64,000 bases of DNA, from positions 4,092,001-4,156,000 of the forward strand of contig NC_015663.1 of the NCBI RefSeq assembly GCF_000215745.1. The letters are read 5' to 3'. Below are positions 47,426 through 55,854 of the stretch, one piece after another. A program made the position numbers and the translations under genes. Each line of letters opens with the position of its first letter. Positions within the stretch are counted from its first letter, which is position 1. Source of the stretch: Klebsiella aerogenes KCTC 2190 (GTDB lineage: Bacteria > Pseudomonadota > Gammaproteobacteria > Enterobacterales > Enterobacteriaceae). The notes beneath the pieces are model-generated. The model saw only the letters and a program-made list of their open reading frames with translations, had not been told where the DNA came from and did not search any database.

Positions 47426-49822
47426 TTACATAAACATGTGGATAAAACCAATAACTACATTCTGCAATGAAGATTCTATTTTTGTTAGAGATCTAGTTAC
47501 ATTCATTGGAGAGTGGACAATACTTGCTAATGACGTTGGCATGTTTAATGGTGTCCAACTAAACGATGCACCATTCACAGATGTGCTAAGTCCGTTGAAG
47601 GAGTGTGTTGTGCCATTTAATGATACACTTATTCCCTTGTTAGTGAACAACCCCTCAGGGGAAACAATTTCTACTTTAGTATCGCTTTTTATAGATATTT
47701 TTAATGGTGAGTTAATAGATATTTTGCCTTGAACCGTTTCATTAAGTTCACCCAGGATATTTCTAGCAACATTCCCTTTAACGTCTACTATTTGATTATT
47801 ATCCACGGTAAGTTTGTCAATACCTTGGATATGCGTTACAACCCCTTTTTTGTATGTCACTCTGGTGGCAGCGGAAACTGCGCTTGTAGAGGCTGCTGCC
47901 AAATAATCTGTTGCGTAGAGCTTGGTCCCTGGTGCAGCCATAATCTGCCCAGCGGTATTTTTAATATCAAAAGGTATATTGGGAACTGCACTTTCTGTAC
48001 CTTTGGCATCGACAACCTGACCAAAGATAACATCTGGCGTTTCGTACATTATCTTCGATGCCGCCAAAGTGCTAACCGTATCACCGCTTTCGGTTACCAC
48101 ATTGCCGGTATAACTATTACTTGAATAACCCGTAACCGATTTTGTTTCACTATCGACAATGCTTTCATTACGTCCATTAGCCGTGATAGCGATGGTTTGC
48201 CCGGCATTAAAGGTTTGCGTATCGTGGCCTACCACACTAGTGGAACGCGTATTTAGATGTGAATAGATCGTTTGCTGATGAACAACTTCATTGTGCATCC
48301 CTTCAACAGACACGTTCATATTTTTTTCAGAATGCAAATCGACGGACTCTTCACCAAGCTTATCTTCAAAAAACAGGTAACTGGCATTGTCCTGATTCCC
48401 ATCCTTACTCCGCGTCATAAAGCCCATCCGGGTGGCGTCGCCGGGGAGATCCCATGGCGGCATGCTGGCTTCATTATACACACGTCCGGTGACGATCGGG
48501 CGGTCAGGATCGCCGTTGATAAAATCAATGACCACTTCATCGCCGACGCGGGGAATTTGCACGCCGCCAAAGCCCTGGCCTGCCCAGGCGCTCGACACGC
48601 GAACCCAGCAGGAGCTGGTGTCATCGCCTTTGGCATGGCGGTCCCAGTGAAACTTCACTTTGATGCGGCCATACCTGTCGGTCCAGATGCTTTCCCCTTC
48701 AGGCCCGACAACTTTCGCCGTCTGCGGGCCATAGGTTCGCGGCCAGTCGGTTACCTGCGCCGGGCGATAGACTACCGAAGAGGGGATCACTCTAAAATGG
48801 ATTTGGTGCGAGATATCGCTATTGCCGCCGCTGGCGTAGCTGTTCTCTTCAAACAAGTAATCTGCGGCGGTCGTCAAATATTCGCCATTATCGCTAAAGA
48901 ATGGCGCATTAGTTAGGGTAAACGTTGCGCCGGGAGCGATGCCTACCGCGGTGGCGGACGCCTGGATCTGCTGATGTTCAACCTGCCAGCGCTCCTGGCG
49001 GATACGCGCGTAGAATTCACCGTGTCCGTGATCGACAAACCGCCCCGGCCAGTCGTACACGTCGATACTGCCCGGCGAGGGCGATGCCGGGTTCTGCCGC
49101 GCCTGAAACAGCCAGGCGTTAGGTTTACGGAAATCATAGTCATCGAGGCTGTAAATCCCCGGCGTCACGCTATCTTCCAGCGCCCACTGACCGATCCCCT
49201 CTTCAGTGGTAATACCGCCCGATGCCGTCTGGTGGTAGGGAATGGTTTCATAGCCGCTTACCGGTTGATGCTGGGTGGCTGAATCGGTCAGAACCATCGT
49301 ATGTTTACCCGCCTCGTGACGGAAATGGTAGGCAATCCCCTCCAGCTCCATCAGGCGGCTGATAAAGGCGAAACTACTTTCCTGATACTGGACGCAGTAA
49401 TCCCAGACGCGGTAACTGCCGTTCAGCTTATCCTCAACGTTGACCTGGTATTCACTCAGCAACGTATTGATGATCTGCGGTACCGTCTGCCCCTGGAATA
49501 TACGCAGGTTGCGGTCGCGTTTCATCGGCCATAAGTCGGGTTCAACGATCAGTTGGTAAGCGGCGTAGCGGATACCGCTCAGTTCAACGGCGCTCACCGC
49601 CACGCGGGTAATTTTACCGTTGAAATAACGCGAACTCAGCGCGTTTTGCGTCGGAATGGTCACGGTGACCGGCTGGCCAAGCAGCTTGCTGCGATCCAGA
49701 CGCGCATCGCTGCCAAGCAGCGTTAAGCTGAGCTCGAACATTTCCGACATGGCTTCATGTCCGCTGAGTTTCCAGAAAAGCAGCCCCTCAACGGGGAGCT
49801 GAACGGTGATCCTGTTAGACAT
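47426..49822 (-). CDS. vgrG: VgrG/TssI spike protein with long variable C-terminal region
   Basis: This is a 798-residue T6SS spike. The ATG at 49822 gives the typical MSNRITVQLPVEGLLFWKLSG; an ATG 13 codons upstream is less likely. The gp27-like part covers about 1-380, and the gp5 OB fold follows (RIKVKFHWDRHAKGDDTSSCWVRVSSAWAG, then GDEVVIDFINGDPDRPIVTGRVYN). After that come the needle repeats and about 250 residues of variable beta-repeat sequence (VVGHDTQTF ... ISIKSDTKVEIVSPEG). Base composition drops to AT-rich from roughly 48350 downward, so the last third looks exchanged. The C-terminus (NVVIGFIHMFM) has no known enzyme motif. It probably specifies the cargo encoded downstream. Confidence 0.94.
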   Translation of the reverse strand: MSNRITVQLPVEGLLFWKLSGHEAMSEMFELSLTLLGSDARLDRSKLLGQPVTVTIPTQNALSSRYFNGKITRVAVSAVELSGIRYAAYQLIVEPDLWPMKRDRNLRIFQGQTVPQIINTLLSEYQVNVEDKLNGSYRVWDYCVQYQESSFAFISRLMELEGIAYHFRHEAGKHTMVLTDSATQHQPVSGYETIPYHQTASGGITTEEGIGQWALEDSVTPGIYSLDDYDFRKPNAWLFQARQNPASPSPGSIDVYDWPGRFVDHGHGEFYARIRQERWQVEHQQIQASATAVGIAPGATFTLTNAPFFSDNGEYLTTAADYLFEENSYASGGNSDISHQIHFRVIPSSVVYRPAQVTDWPRTYGPQTAKVVGPEGESIWTDRYGRIKVKFHWDRHAKGDDTSSCWVRVSSAWAGQGFGGVQIPRVGDEVVIDFINGDPDRPIVTGRVYNEASMPPWDLPGDATRMGFMTRSKDGNQDNASYLFFEDKLGEESVDLHSEKNMNVSVEGMHNEVVHQQTIYSHLNTRSTSVVGHDTQTFNAGQTIAITANGRNESIVDSETKSVTGYSSNSYTGNVVTESGDTVSTLAASKIMYETPDVIFGQVVDAKGTESAVPNIPFDIKNTAGQIMAAPGTKLYATDYLAAASTSAVSAATRVTYKKGVVTHIQGIDKLTVDNNQIVDVKGNVARNILGELNETVQGKISINSPLKISIKSDTKVEIVSPEGLFTNKGISVSLNGTTHSFNGLSTSVNGASFSWTPLNMPTSLASIVHSPMNVTRSLTKIESSLQNVVIGFIHMFM

Positions 49823-49860
49823 AATATTATTCCATTCAGGGGGATACAGTTTGTGCAGCA

Positions 49861-50235
49861 CTAGCTGCGCGTTAACAGTGGGTTCGGCAGATCGACCAGC
49901 ACCTGTTGCGGGTCAAGGCGCAAGTAGCGTAACGGAATCGGCTTTCCCGGTTGAAAGTTTTGGATACGCGTAATATCAATAACGATATCCCGCTGACCGG
50001 TCAGCAATTCACCTTTTTCGTTAACGTAATTAAAATCGACGCTAATATTAATAAACCCGGAATTACCGCCCGAGCGGCTTCTCACATTTGTGATGGTGCC
50101 AGACACCGCAACGCCATCATTGTGGATAGCCGCTTTGAGTTTTTTATTTTTCGCATCGCGAATCAGCAATGACGCAAAAATATAAATAAACAGTAGGACC
50201 ACGGCCAGAACGATTACGTTAGTAAAAATATTCAT
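49861..50235 (-). CDS. Small one-TM protein, DUF3592-like, upstream of vgrG
   Basis: This is a 124-residue protein with an N-terminal helix (VIVLAVVLLFIYIFASLLI) and a soluble beta domain (NDGVAVSGTITNVRSRSGGNSG ... FQPGKPIPLRYLRLDPQQVLV). The pattern is that of the DUF3592-like array beyond vgrG. It overlaps the previous small gene by ATGA and stands 38 bp before vgrG. Unlike the array, its base composition matches the core locus. Function is unknown. Confidence 0.77.
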   Translation of the reverse strand: MNIFTNVIVLAVVLLFIYIFASLLIRDAKNKKLKAAIHNDGVAVSGTITNVRSRSGGNSGFINISVDFNYVNEKGELLTGQRDIVIDITRIQNFQPGKPIPLRYLRLDPQQVLVDLPNPLLTRS

Positions 50236-50621
50236 CTTCCACTCGTCAGTTTTGGCTTATCGTTAATATCTCTTACAAACACAATGGCGTTATCTTTTGG
50301 CTCGAGTTTTGCTTCATAAGTCACTCCGACCTGCCAGGCATCGAGGGTAATGAGCAAAACCGTTTCCTGGTGCTTTTCCACAAGCCACGTTTTTCCATTA
50401 TTTAAATCCTGTACCCGCAGATCCATATCAATGACAGGATTGTTGTTGATAAATAATCCGGTTTGCCGCATTGCGAGTATCGTAACCTGGATATCGTTCC
50501 CGTTTTCGATAATCCGCTGCTCCCGCCGTTGCGAGTTTTTTACTATGCGGTTGGCAAGGTAAAAGCTGATGAAAATAATAACCAGCGTCAATACTGCGTT
50601 GATAATCCAGCCTGGCGTCAT
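50232..50621 (-). CDS. Small one-TM protein between ppkA and vgrG (type D)
   Basis: This is a 129-residue protein with an N-terminal helix (INAVLTLVIIFISFYLANRI) and a soluble domain ENGNDIQVTILAMRQTGLFI, similar to the NGVNVKATILQIK block of the protein at 43467-43838. It lies 78 bp after ppkA. That related genes stand both before and after vgrG suggests the array grew from a core-locus gene. Function is unknown. Confidence 0.75.
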   Translation of the reverse strand: MTPGWIINAVLTLVIIFISFYLANRIVKNSQRREQRIIENGNDIQVTILAMRQTGLFINNNPVIDMDLRVQDLNNGKTWLVEKHQETVLLITLDAWQVGVTYEAKLEPKDNAIVFVRDINDKPKLTSGR

Positions 50622-50699
50622 TAAACACTCCTTGTTGACCAGTGATTAGCCACCCGCCGTGCATTTCTGGCGGGTGGATTTCGCTCTCAATTGCGCCAT

Positions 50700-52136
50700 C
50701 TAGCTCGATGGATTAATAAGCCAGGTTCCCGGTTTGGCGATATCCAGCGTCTGCTCGCGGGTTTGTCCATTACCCTGCAGGGTAATTTCATAATGTCCCG
50801 GCGCCAGTTTCAGCGAGGCGAAGCCGTTTGTGGCCGGTTGCGTATTATGTGGTTCGCCATTGAGTTTGAGCTTTTCCCCTTCCCGCATGCGCACGTAAAC
50901 CTGAGCAACAGGCGCCGCCGCGGCGGCAGGTTTGCTCTCTTGAACAGCAACGGGCGGAGCGGTCTGCGCGTTAGCGGTCTGCGTTGTTACCGGCGGCGTA
51001 ACCGCCGCTGGCGGCTGGGTGCTGGCGCTCTGTGCTGGTTGCGCCTCGCTGCCGCCGCCGCTGAACAGCATACCGCCGGCAATAATGCCGACCAATACGC
51101 CTGCGGCGACCATCCCCGGAACCTTATAGCGCCGCCAGTCTGTCGCGGCGGGCTCCTGTTCTTCCTCTTCGACCAGCGCCAGCATGGTGCCGGTTTTTTT
51201 GACCGACAAGACGTCATCGATACTGGACACCGGCATTTCAATCAGCTCGGCGAACGCGTCGATTGACTGGGGACGATCTTCCACCCGCAGCGCCAGAGCT
51301 TTATCTACCGCCTGTAGCAGCGGCAGCGAGTAACCCGCCGGCTTCAGTTCCGCCAGCGGCTGATAGTTGTCCTGAATACTCCGCACCACGCTCACCGGCG
51401 GCGGTGAACCCACGATCAGCGTATGCAGCACAGCGCCGACGGCATAAATATCGGTCCAGGCGCCCTGTTCGCTGTCATTATCGTCGGTATACTGCTCGAT
51501 AGGCGCATAACCCGGGCGCAGCATAGTTTCGGTTTCGTCGGAGAGATTACCGATGGTCCGGCGCGCCGAACCGAAATCGAGTAGCACCGGCAGGCCGTTA
51601 TCCTGGATCTGGATATTTTCCGGTGAGATATCACGGTGCAAATAGCCGGCGTCGTGAATGGTTTTAATGGCGCCGAATAGCATCGGCAGCATCCGGCGGA
51701 TCCATGCCTCATCGATGAGGTTTGGCTGCTGTTCGCGCAGGCGGCTCAAGGTGGTGCCGCTATAAAACAGCGTGCCCATATAGGCGGTGTCGTTCTGAAC
51801 CCAAAAGCGCAGCACGTGCAGCAAGTTGGGATGATTAAAGCGCGCCAGCAGCCGCGCCTCCTGGATAAAGCTGTTTAATCCGGCTGAGAACGCTTTGCTG
51901 AAGCGCTCGCTACGCAGTACCAGGGTCATATCTTCGTTACGTACCGCCAGCGACGAAGGCATAAACTCTTTTATCGCGATGGTACGTTCCAGCTGATGGT
52001 CCCAGGCGCGATACACAATGCCGAAACCGCCGCCGCCAATCACTTCCTTTATTTCAAATTCGTTAAAACGATACCCGACCGGCAGCGCGTTCAGGACAGT
52101 CCGATTGTTTTCGTGATCCGTCATCTTAAGACTCAC
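50700..52136 (-). CDS. ppkA: T6SS serine/threonine protein kinase PpkA
   Basis: This is a 478-residue membrane kinase. The N-terminal Hanks-type domain (about 20-290) has the G-loop IGGGGFGIVYRA, the catalytic Lys in IAIKEFMP, HRDISPENIQI and DFGSARRT. A transmembrane helix at about 345-365 (GMVAAGVLVGIIAGGMLF) leads to an Ala/Pro/Gln-rich linker and a small periplasmic PEGA-like domain (LKLNGEPHNTQPATNGFASLKLAPGHYEITL). With PppA and the FHA protein it forms the post-translational switch that triggers T6SS assembly. It lies 12 bp after clpV. Confidence 0.93.
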   Translation of the reverse strand: MSLKMTDHENNRTVLNALPVGYRFNEFEIKEVIGGGGFGIVYRAWDHQLERTIAIKEFMPSSLAVRNEDMTLVLRSERFSKAFSAGLNSFIQEARLLARFNHPNLLHVLRFWVQNDTAYMGTLFYSGTTLSRLREQQPNLIDEAWIRRMLPMLFGAIKTIHDAGYLHRDISPENIQIQDNGLPVLLDFGSARRTIGNLSDETETMLRPGYAPIEQYTDDNDSEQGAWTDIYAVGAVLHTLIVGSPPPVSVVRSIQDNYQPLAELKPAGYSLPLLQAVDKALALRVEDRPQSIDAFAELIEMPVSSIDDVLSVKKTGTMLALVEEEEQEPAATDWRRYKVPGMVAAGVLVGIIAGGMLFSGGGSEAQPAQSASTQPPAAVTPPVTTQTANAQTAPPVAVQESKPAAAAAPVAQVYVRMREGEKLKLNGEPHNTQPATNGFASLKLAPGHYEITLQGNGQTREQTLDIAKPGTWLINPSS

Positions 52137-52148
52137 TTTCTGATGGTG

Positions 52149-54761
52149 TTACGCGGCAAATTGACAATGAAACTCGCCTTGCGCATAGCTGATGCGCAGT
52201 TGCGTAAACTGCTCATCGTTACGGTTGGCGGTTAACAGAATTTGGCTCATCTGCGGCAGCAGCGTGTTGGTCAGAATCGCATCGACCATACGCCCGCCGG
52301 ATTCCACTTCGGTACAACGCTGAACCACCTGCTCGACGACGCTGTCGTCAATCTCGCAGACAATGTTGTGATTGTCCTGCAGACGGCGCTGAATACGCGC
52401 CAGCTGCAGACGCACGATTTGCCCCAGCATCGCATCGCTCAGCGGGTAGTACGGCACCACCAACAGGCGGCCAAGCAGTGCTGGCGGGAAGACCTGTAAC
52501 AGCGGCTGACGCAGCGCGCCGCTCAGCGCTTCCGGCTCGGGCATCAGATCCGGATCGGCGCACATAGCGCTAATCAGCTCGGTACCGACGTTAGACGTTA
52601 AGATAATGATTGTATTGCGGAAATCGATATGGCGGCCTTCACCGTCTTCCATCCAGCCTTTATCAAACACCTGGAAGAAAATTTCGTGCACGTCCGGATG
52701 CGCCTTCTCGATTTCATCCAGCAGCACCACGCTATACGGGCGGCGTCGTACCGCTTCAGTCAGCACCCCGCCTTCGCCGTAACCCACGTAACCCGGTGGC
52801 GCGCCCTTCAGGGTCGAGACGGTATGCGCCTCCTGGAACTCACTCATGTTGATGGTGATAACGTTCTGTTCGCCGCCGTACAGCGCTTCCGCCAGCGCCA
52901 GCGCGGTTTCGGTCTTACCCACGCCGGATGGCCCGCAAAGCATAAAGACGCCGACCGGCTTATTGGGATCGTCGAGCCGCGCGCGTGAGGTGCGAACACG
53001 TTTGGCGATCAGATCCAGCCCGTGGCGTTGGCCAATCACTCGCTGGTTGAGCGTGTCGGCCAGGCTCAGTACGGCGTCAATTTCATTTTTGACCATCCGC
53101 CCCAGCGGAATGCCGGTCCAGTCAGCGACCACCGCCGCCACCACGTTCTCATCTACCGCCGCGAACAGCAGCGGCATCTCACCCTGCAGGGTTTTTAGCG
53201 CCAGCTGTTTTTCATTAAGCGTCTGGCGCAGCGCCGGCTCGGCGTCGTCATCAGCCTCCTGCAATTGCGCGCGCAACGCGATGACTTCATCAACCAACGC
53301 GCGTTCCTGCTCCCAGCGACGACTCAAGGTATCGCGTTCGGTTTCCTGCTGCTGACGCGCCTGCTTGAGTTGCTCAATGCGCTGAGCATCGCCAATCGCC
53401 ACCCGGTTCTCGCGTTGGGCAATCTCCAGTTCCACATCCAGGGCGGCAATGCGCTGCAGGCAATCTTCCAACTGCGGCGGCGGCGCGCTTTGGCTGACGG
53501 CGACGCGGGCGCAGGCGGTATCCAGCAACGCGACCGCTTTATCCGGCAACTGCCGCGCGGGAATATAACGATGCGACAGCTTCACCGCCGCGTTAACCGC
53601 TTCATCAAGCAGCAGCACCCGATGGTGTTTCTCCAGCGGCGATACAGTACTGCGCAGCATCAGCAACGCTTTCTCTTCATCCGGCTCGTGGACTTGCACC
53701 GTCTGGAAACGGCGGGTCAGCGCCGGATCTTTTTCAATATATTTTTTGTACTCCGCCCAGGTGGTCGCGCCGATGGTGCGTAACTGTCCGCGCGCCAGCG
53801 CCGGTTTCAGCAGGTTCGCCGCATCGCCGGTGCCCTGCTGGCCGCCTGCGCCAATCAGGGTGTGGATCTCGTCGATAAACAGCACGATCGGCGTCGGGCT
53901 GGATTGCACTTCGTTAATTAACGCCTGAAGACGGGCTTCAAATTCGCCTTTCATGCCCGCACCGGCCTGCAGCATGCCGATGTCCAGCAGCCACAGCTCA
54001 ATATTACGCAACGGCTGCGGGACATCGCCTGCGGCGATCCGCCGCGCCAGCCCCTCCACCACCGCGGTTTTACCGACGCCAGCCTCCCCGGTCAGCAGCG
54101 GGTTGTTCTGCCTGCGCCGCATCAGGATATCCACCATCTGGCGGATCTCTTCATCGCGGCCAACCACCGGATCGATTTTGCCCTCCTGCGCCCGCAGCGT
54201 CAGGTTCTGTCCGTACTGGGCCAGCGTACCCTGCGCCGTCGGCGTCGCGCTCGTGTTGGCCGCCTCCACCGCCGCCTGCTGGCTCTCTTTACTGGCGGCC
54301 AGCAGCGTCTCAAAGCTCTCGCTCAAGGCATCGACATTGATTTTGCTAAACTGCGGCGAAATGCCTTTCAGAACGTTAGCCAGATTCCAGGTTTTCAGCA
54401 GCCCTATTAACAAATGGCCGCCGCGGATGCGGTTGACGCCATATTTCAGCGAGCCATAAACCCACGCGCGTTCGACGGCGCTATCGATATGCTCAGAAAG
54501 GTCGGAGACCGAACTGGCGCCGCGCGGCAGCGCATCCAGGGCCGCGATGATATCGCGGGTCAGCGCCTGCTCATCAAGGGCGAAATGGCGGATAATGTGT
54601 TGCAGATCGCCGTCCTGCTGCTGCATCAGCTGATGCAGCCAGTGCACCAGCTCAACGTAAGGGTTGCCGCGCAGTTTACAAAAGGCGGTTGCGCTTTCCA
54701 GCGAGGTAAACAACAGCGTATCCAGTTTGCCGAAGAGTACGGCACGGCTGATTTCTGACAT
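52149..54761 (-). CDS. tssH: T6SS AAA+ ATPase ClpV (TssH)
   Basis: This is an 870-residue ClpB-class unfoldase that recycles contracted TssB/TssC sheaths. I start at the ATG at 54761 (MSEISRAVLFGKLDTLLFTS), seven codons inside the longest frame, as in the family. There is an N-domain (1-160), the first AAA with GEAGVGKTAVVEGLA and LFIDEIHTLIGAGG, a middle coiled coil (RIEQLKQARQQQETERDTLS), and the second AAA with GPSGVGKTETALALAE and VVLLDEIEKAHPDVHEIFFQ. Both Walker pairs are intact. Its sheath substrates are not encoded in the window. Confidence 0.95.
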   Translation of the reverse strand: MSEISRAVLFGKLDTLLFTSLESATAFCKLRGNPYVELVHWLHQLMQQQDGDLQHIIRHFALDEQALTRDIIAALDALPRGASSVSDLSEHIDSAVERAWVYGSLKYGVNRIRGGHLLIGLLKTWNLANVLKGISPQFSKINVDALSESFETLLAASKESQQAAVEAANTSATPTAQGTLAQYGQNLTLRAQEGKIDPVVGRDEEIRQMVDILMRRRQNNPLLTGEAGVGKTAVVEGLARRIAAGDVPQPLRNIELWLLDIGMLQAGAGMKGEFEARLQALINEVQSSPTPIVLFIDEIHTLIGAGGQQGTGDAANLLKPALARGQLRTIGATTWAEYKKYIEKDPALTRRFQTVQVHEPDEEKALLMLRSTVSPLEKHHRVLLLDEAVNAAVKLSHRYIPARQLPDKAVALLDTACARVAVSQSAPPPQLEDCLQRIAALDVELEIAQRENRVAIGDAQRIEQLKQARQQQETERDTLSRRWEQERALVDEVIALRAQLQEADDDAEPALRQTLNEKQLALKTLQGEMPLLFAAVDENVVAAVVADWTGIPLGRMVKNEIDAVLSLADTLNQRVIGQRHGLDLIAKRVRTSRARLDDPNKPVGVFMLCGPSGVGKTETALALAEALYGGEQNVITINMSEFQEAHTVSTLKGAPPGYVGYGEGGVLTEAVRRRPYSVVLLDEIEKAHPDVHEIFFQVFDKGWMEDGEGRHIDFRNTIIILTSNVGTELISAMCADPDLMPEPEALSGALRQPLLQVFPPALLGRLLVVPYYPLSDAMLGQIVRLQLARIQRRLQDNHNIVCEIDDSVVEQVVQRCTEVESGGRMVDAILTNTLLPQMSQILLTANRNDEQFTQLRISYAQGEFHCQFAA

Positions 54762-54810
54762 GTTCGGTTCCATTGATAACATTAATAAAGGTGTCAGAGT
54801 GCAGACGACA

Positions 54811-55854
54811 TCAAGCGTCGCTCTGCTCCACGCTAAACACTAAATCGCCACGCGGCGCGGGGGCTGGCTGGTGGCCAAGCCAGGTGCTGTAACCCAGTTT
54901 GCCGTCGCCGCTGAGGACCGTACCGGGTATTTCATCGCCGCGGATAAGTACCCTGACATCCCATGCATATTCGATCCCAAGATACTGGCGGATCCAGTCG
55001 CGTAATTCGTTTACCGCGTTTTCGCCCGGCAGAAAACGGGCGTATTCGGCGGCGCTAAGCGGGCCGATTTCAAGGCGGAATTTATGCTGAACATCGCGTA
55101 CCGCGACGCCGAGAAACGCCGAGACGCCCAGGCGAGGTAAACGCCTTCCCGCCCCCAGTTGCGCTTGTTCTCGCGAGGTCAGCGGCATCCATTGCGGCAC
55201 GTTGCTGATAATGTTGACCGGGACTTTGAAGTAATTTCGCAGGATCTTCTCCAGCCCTTCCGGATCCCGACCATGGCGGCTGAGATGGCCTGCGTGGGTG
55301 AAACGCGCATGCGGGCTCAGGTCGCCCTTCTCCAGTTGCCCCGGCTGGCCCATGCCGATGAGTGAGGCGAGATAGCGCTCAAAGCGGCGGTTGTCCGCAC
55401 GGTCTAACGATACCGTTGGCTGCGCGTCGGCCCAGGCGCGGTAGAACAGCAGCGTCAGGCGGTGATGAAAGAGATCGGCAAAAGCGCTCAGGCTGTCGTC
55501 CTGATGATGATGAATACGCTCGCGGGCGTATTCGGTCATATGAACCGGCAGCGGGCCATTGGGGCCGAACAGACCGAAGCTGAGAATCGATATCTCATGC
55601 ACCGCGCTATTTGCCCGTTTTTGCGCGCTGGCCAGCGTCGCGGGGGCAAACCCCATTGATGGCGTTTGCCCGATGCGCAGCGATTCGAATTTCGGCAGCG
55701 GCGCGCGCCCAAGCGGATAACGTTCGCCCCCTTGCGCGTCAATGCGGCGCAGCAGATGAAAAAGGTCGTAGCGCCAGGGCGCGGCGGTAACCTCGCGCCA
55801 GAAAACGTCCGCCAGCGGCGTCAGGCGATGAATGGTAGCCAACGTGTCACTCAT
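54811..55854 (-). CDS. tssG: T6SS baseplate subunit TssG
   Basis: This is a 347-residue wedge component (ImpH/VasB). Typical blocks are WRYDLFHLLRRIDAQGGERY, FESLRIGQTPSMGFAPATL, LSFGLFGPNGPLPVHMTEYA and FADLFHHRLTLLFYRAWADAQPTV. TssG binds two TssF and one TssE in the wedge. Its start overlaps the tssF stop by ATGA. Confidence 0.95.
   Translation of the reverse strand: MSDTLATIHRLTPLADVFWREVTAAPWRYDLFHLLRRIDAQGGERYPLGRAPLPKFESLRIGQTPSMGFAPATLASAQKRANSAVHEISILSFGLFGPNGPLPVHMTEYARERIHHHQDDSLSAFADLFHHRLTLLFYRAWADAQPTVSLDRADNRRFERYLASLIGMGQPGQLEKGDLSPHARFTHAGHLSRHGRDPEGLEKILRNYFKVPVNIISNVPQWMPLTSREQAQLGAGRRLPRLGVSAFLGVAVRDVQHKFRLEIGPLSAAEYARFLPGENAVNELRDWIRQYLGIEYAWDVRVLIRGDEIPGTVLSGDGKLGYSTWLGHQPAPAPRGDLVFSVEQSDA

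Noticed and set aside
48272..48916. Open frame of 214 codons antisense to vgrG
   Set aside because: It is a shadow of the conserved gp5 region of VgrG, with no ribosome site and a His-rich, non-family sequence.
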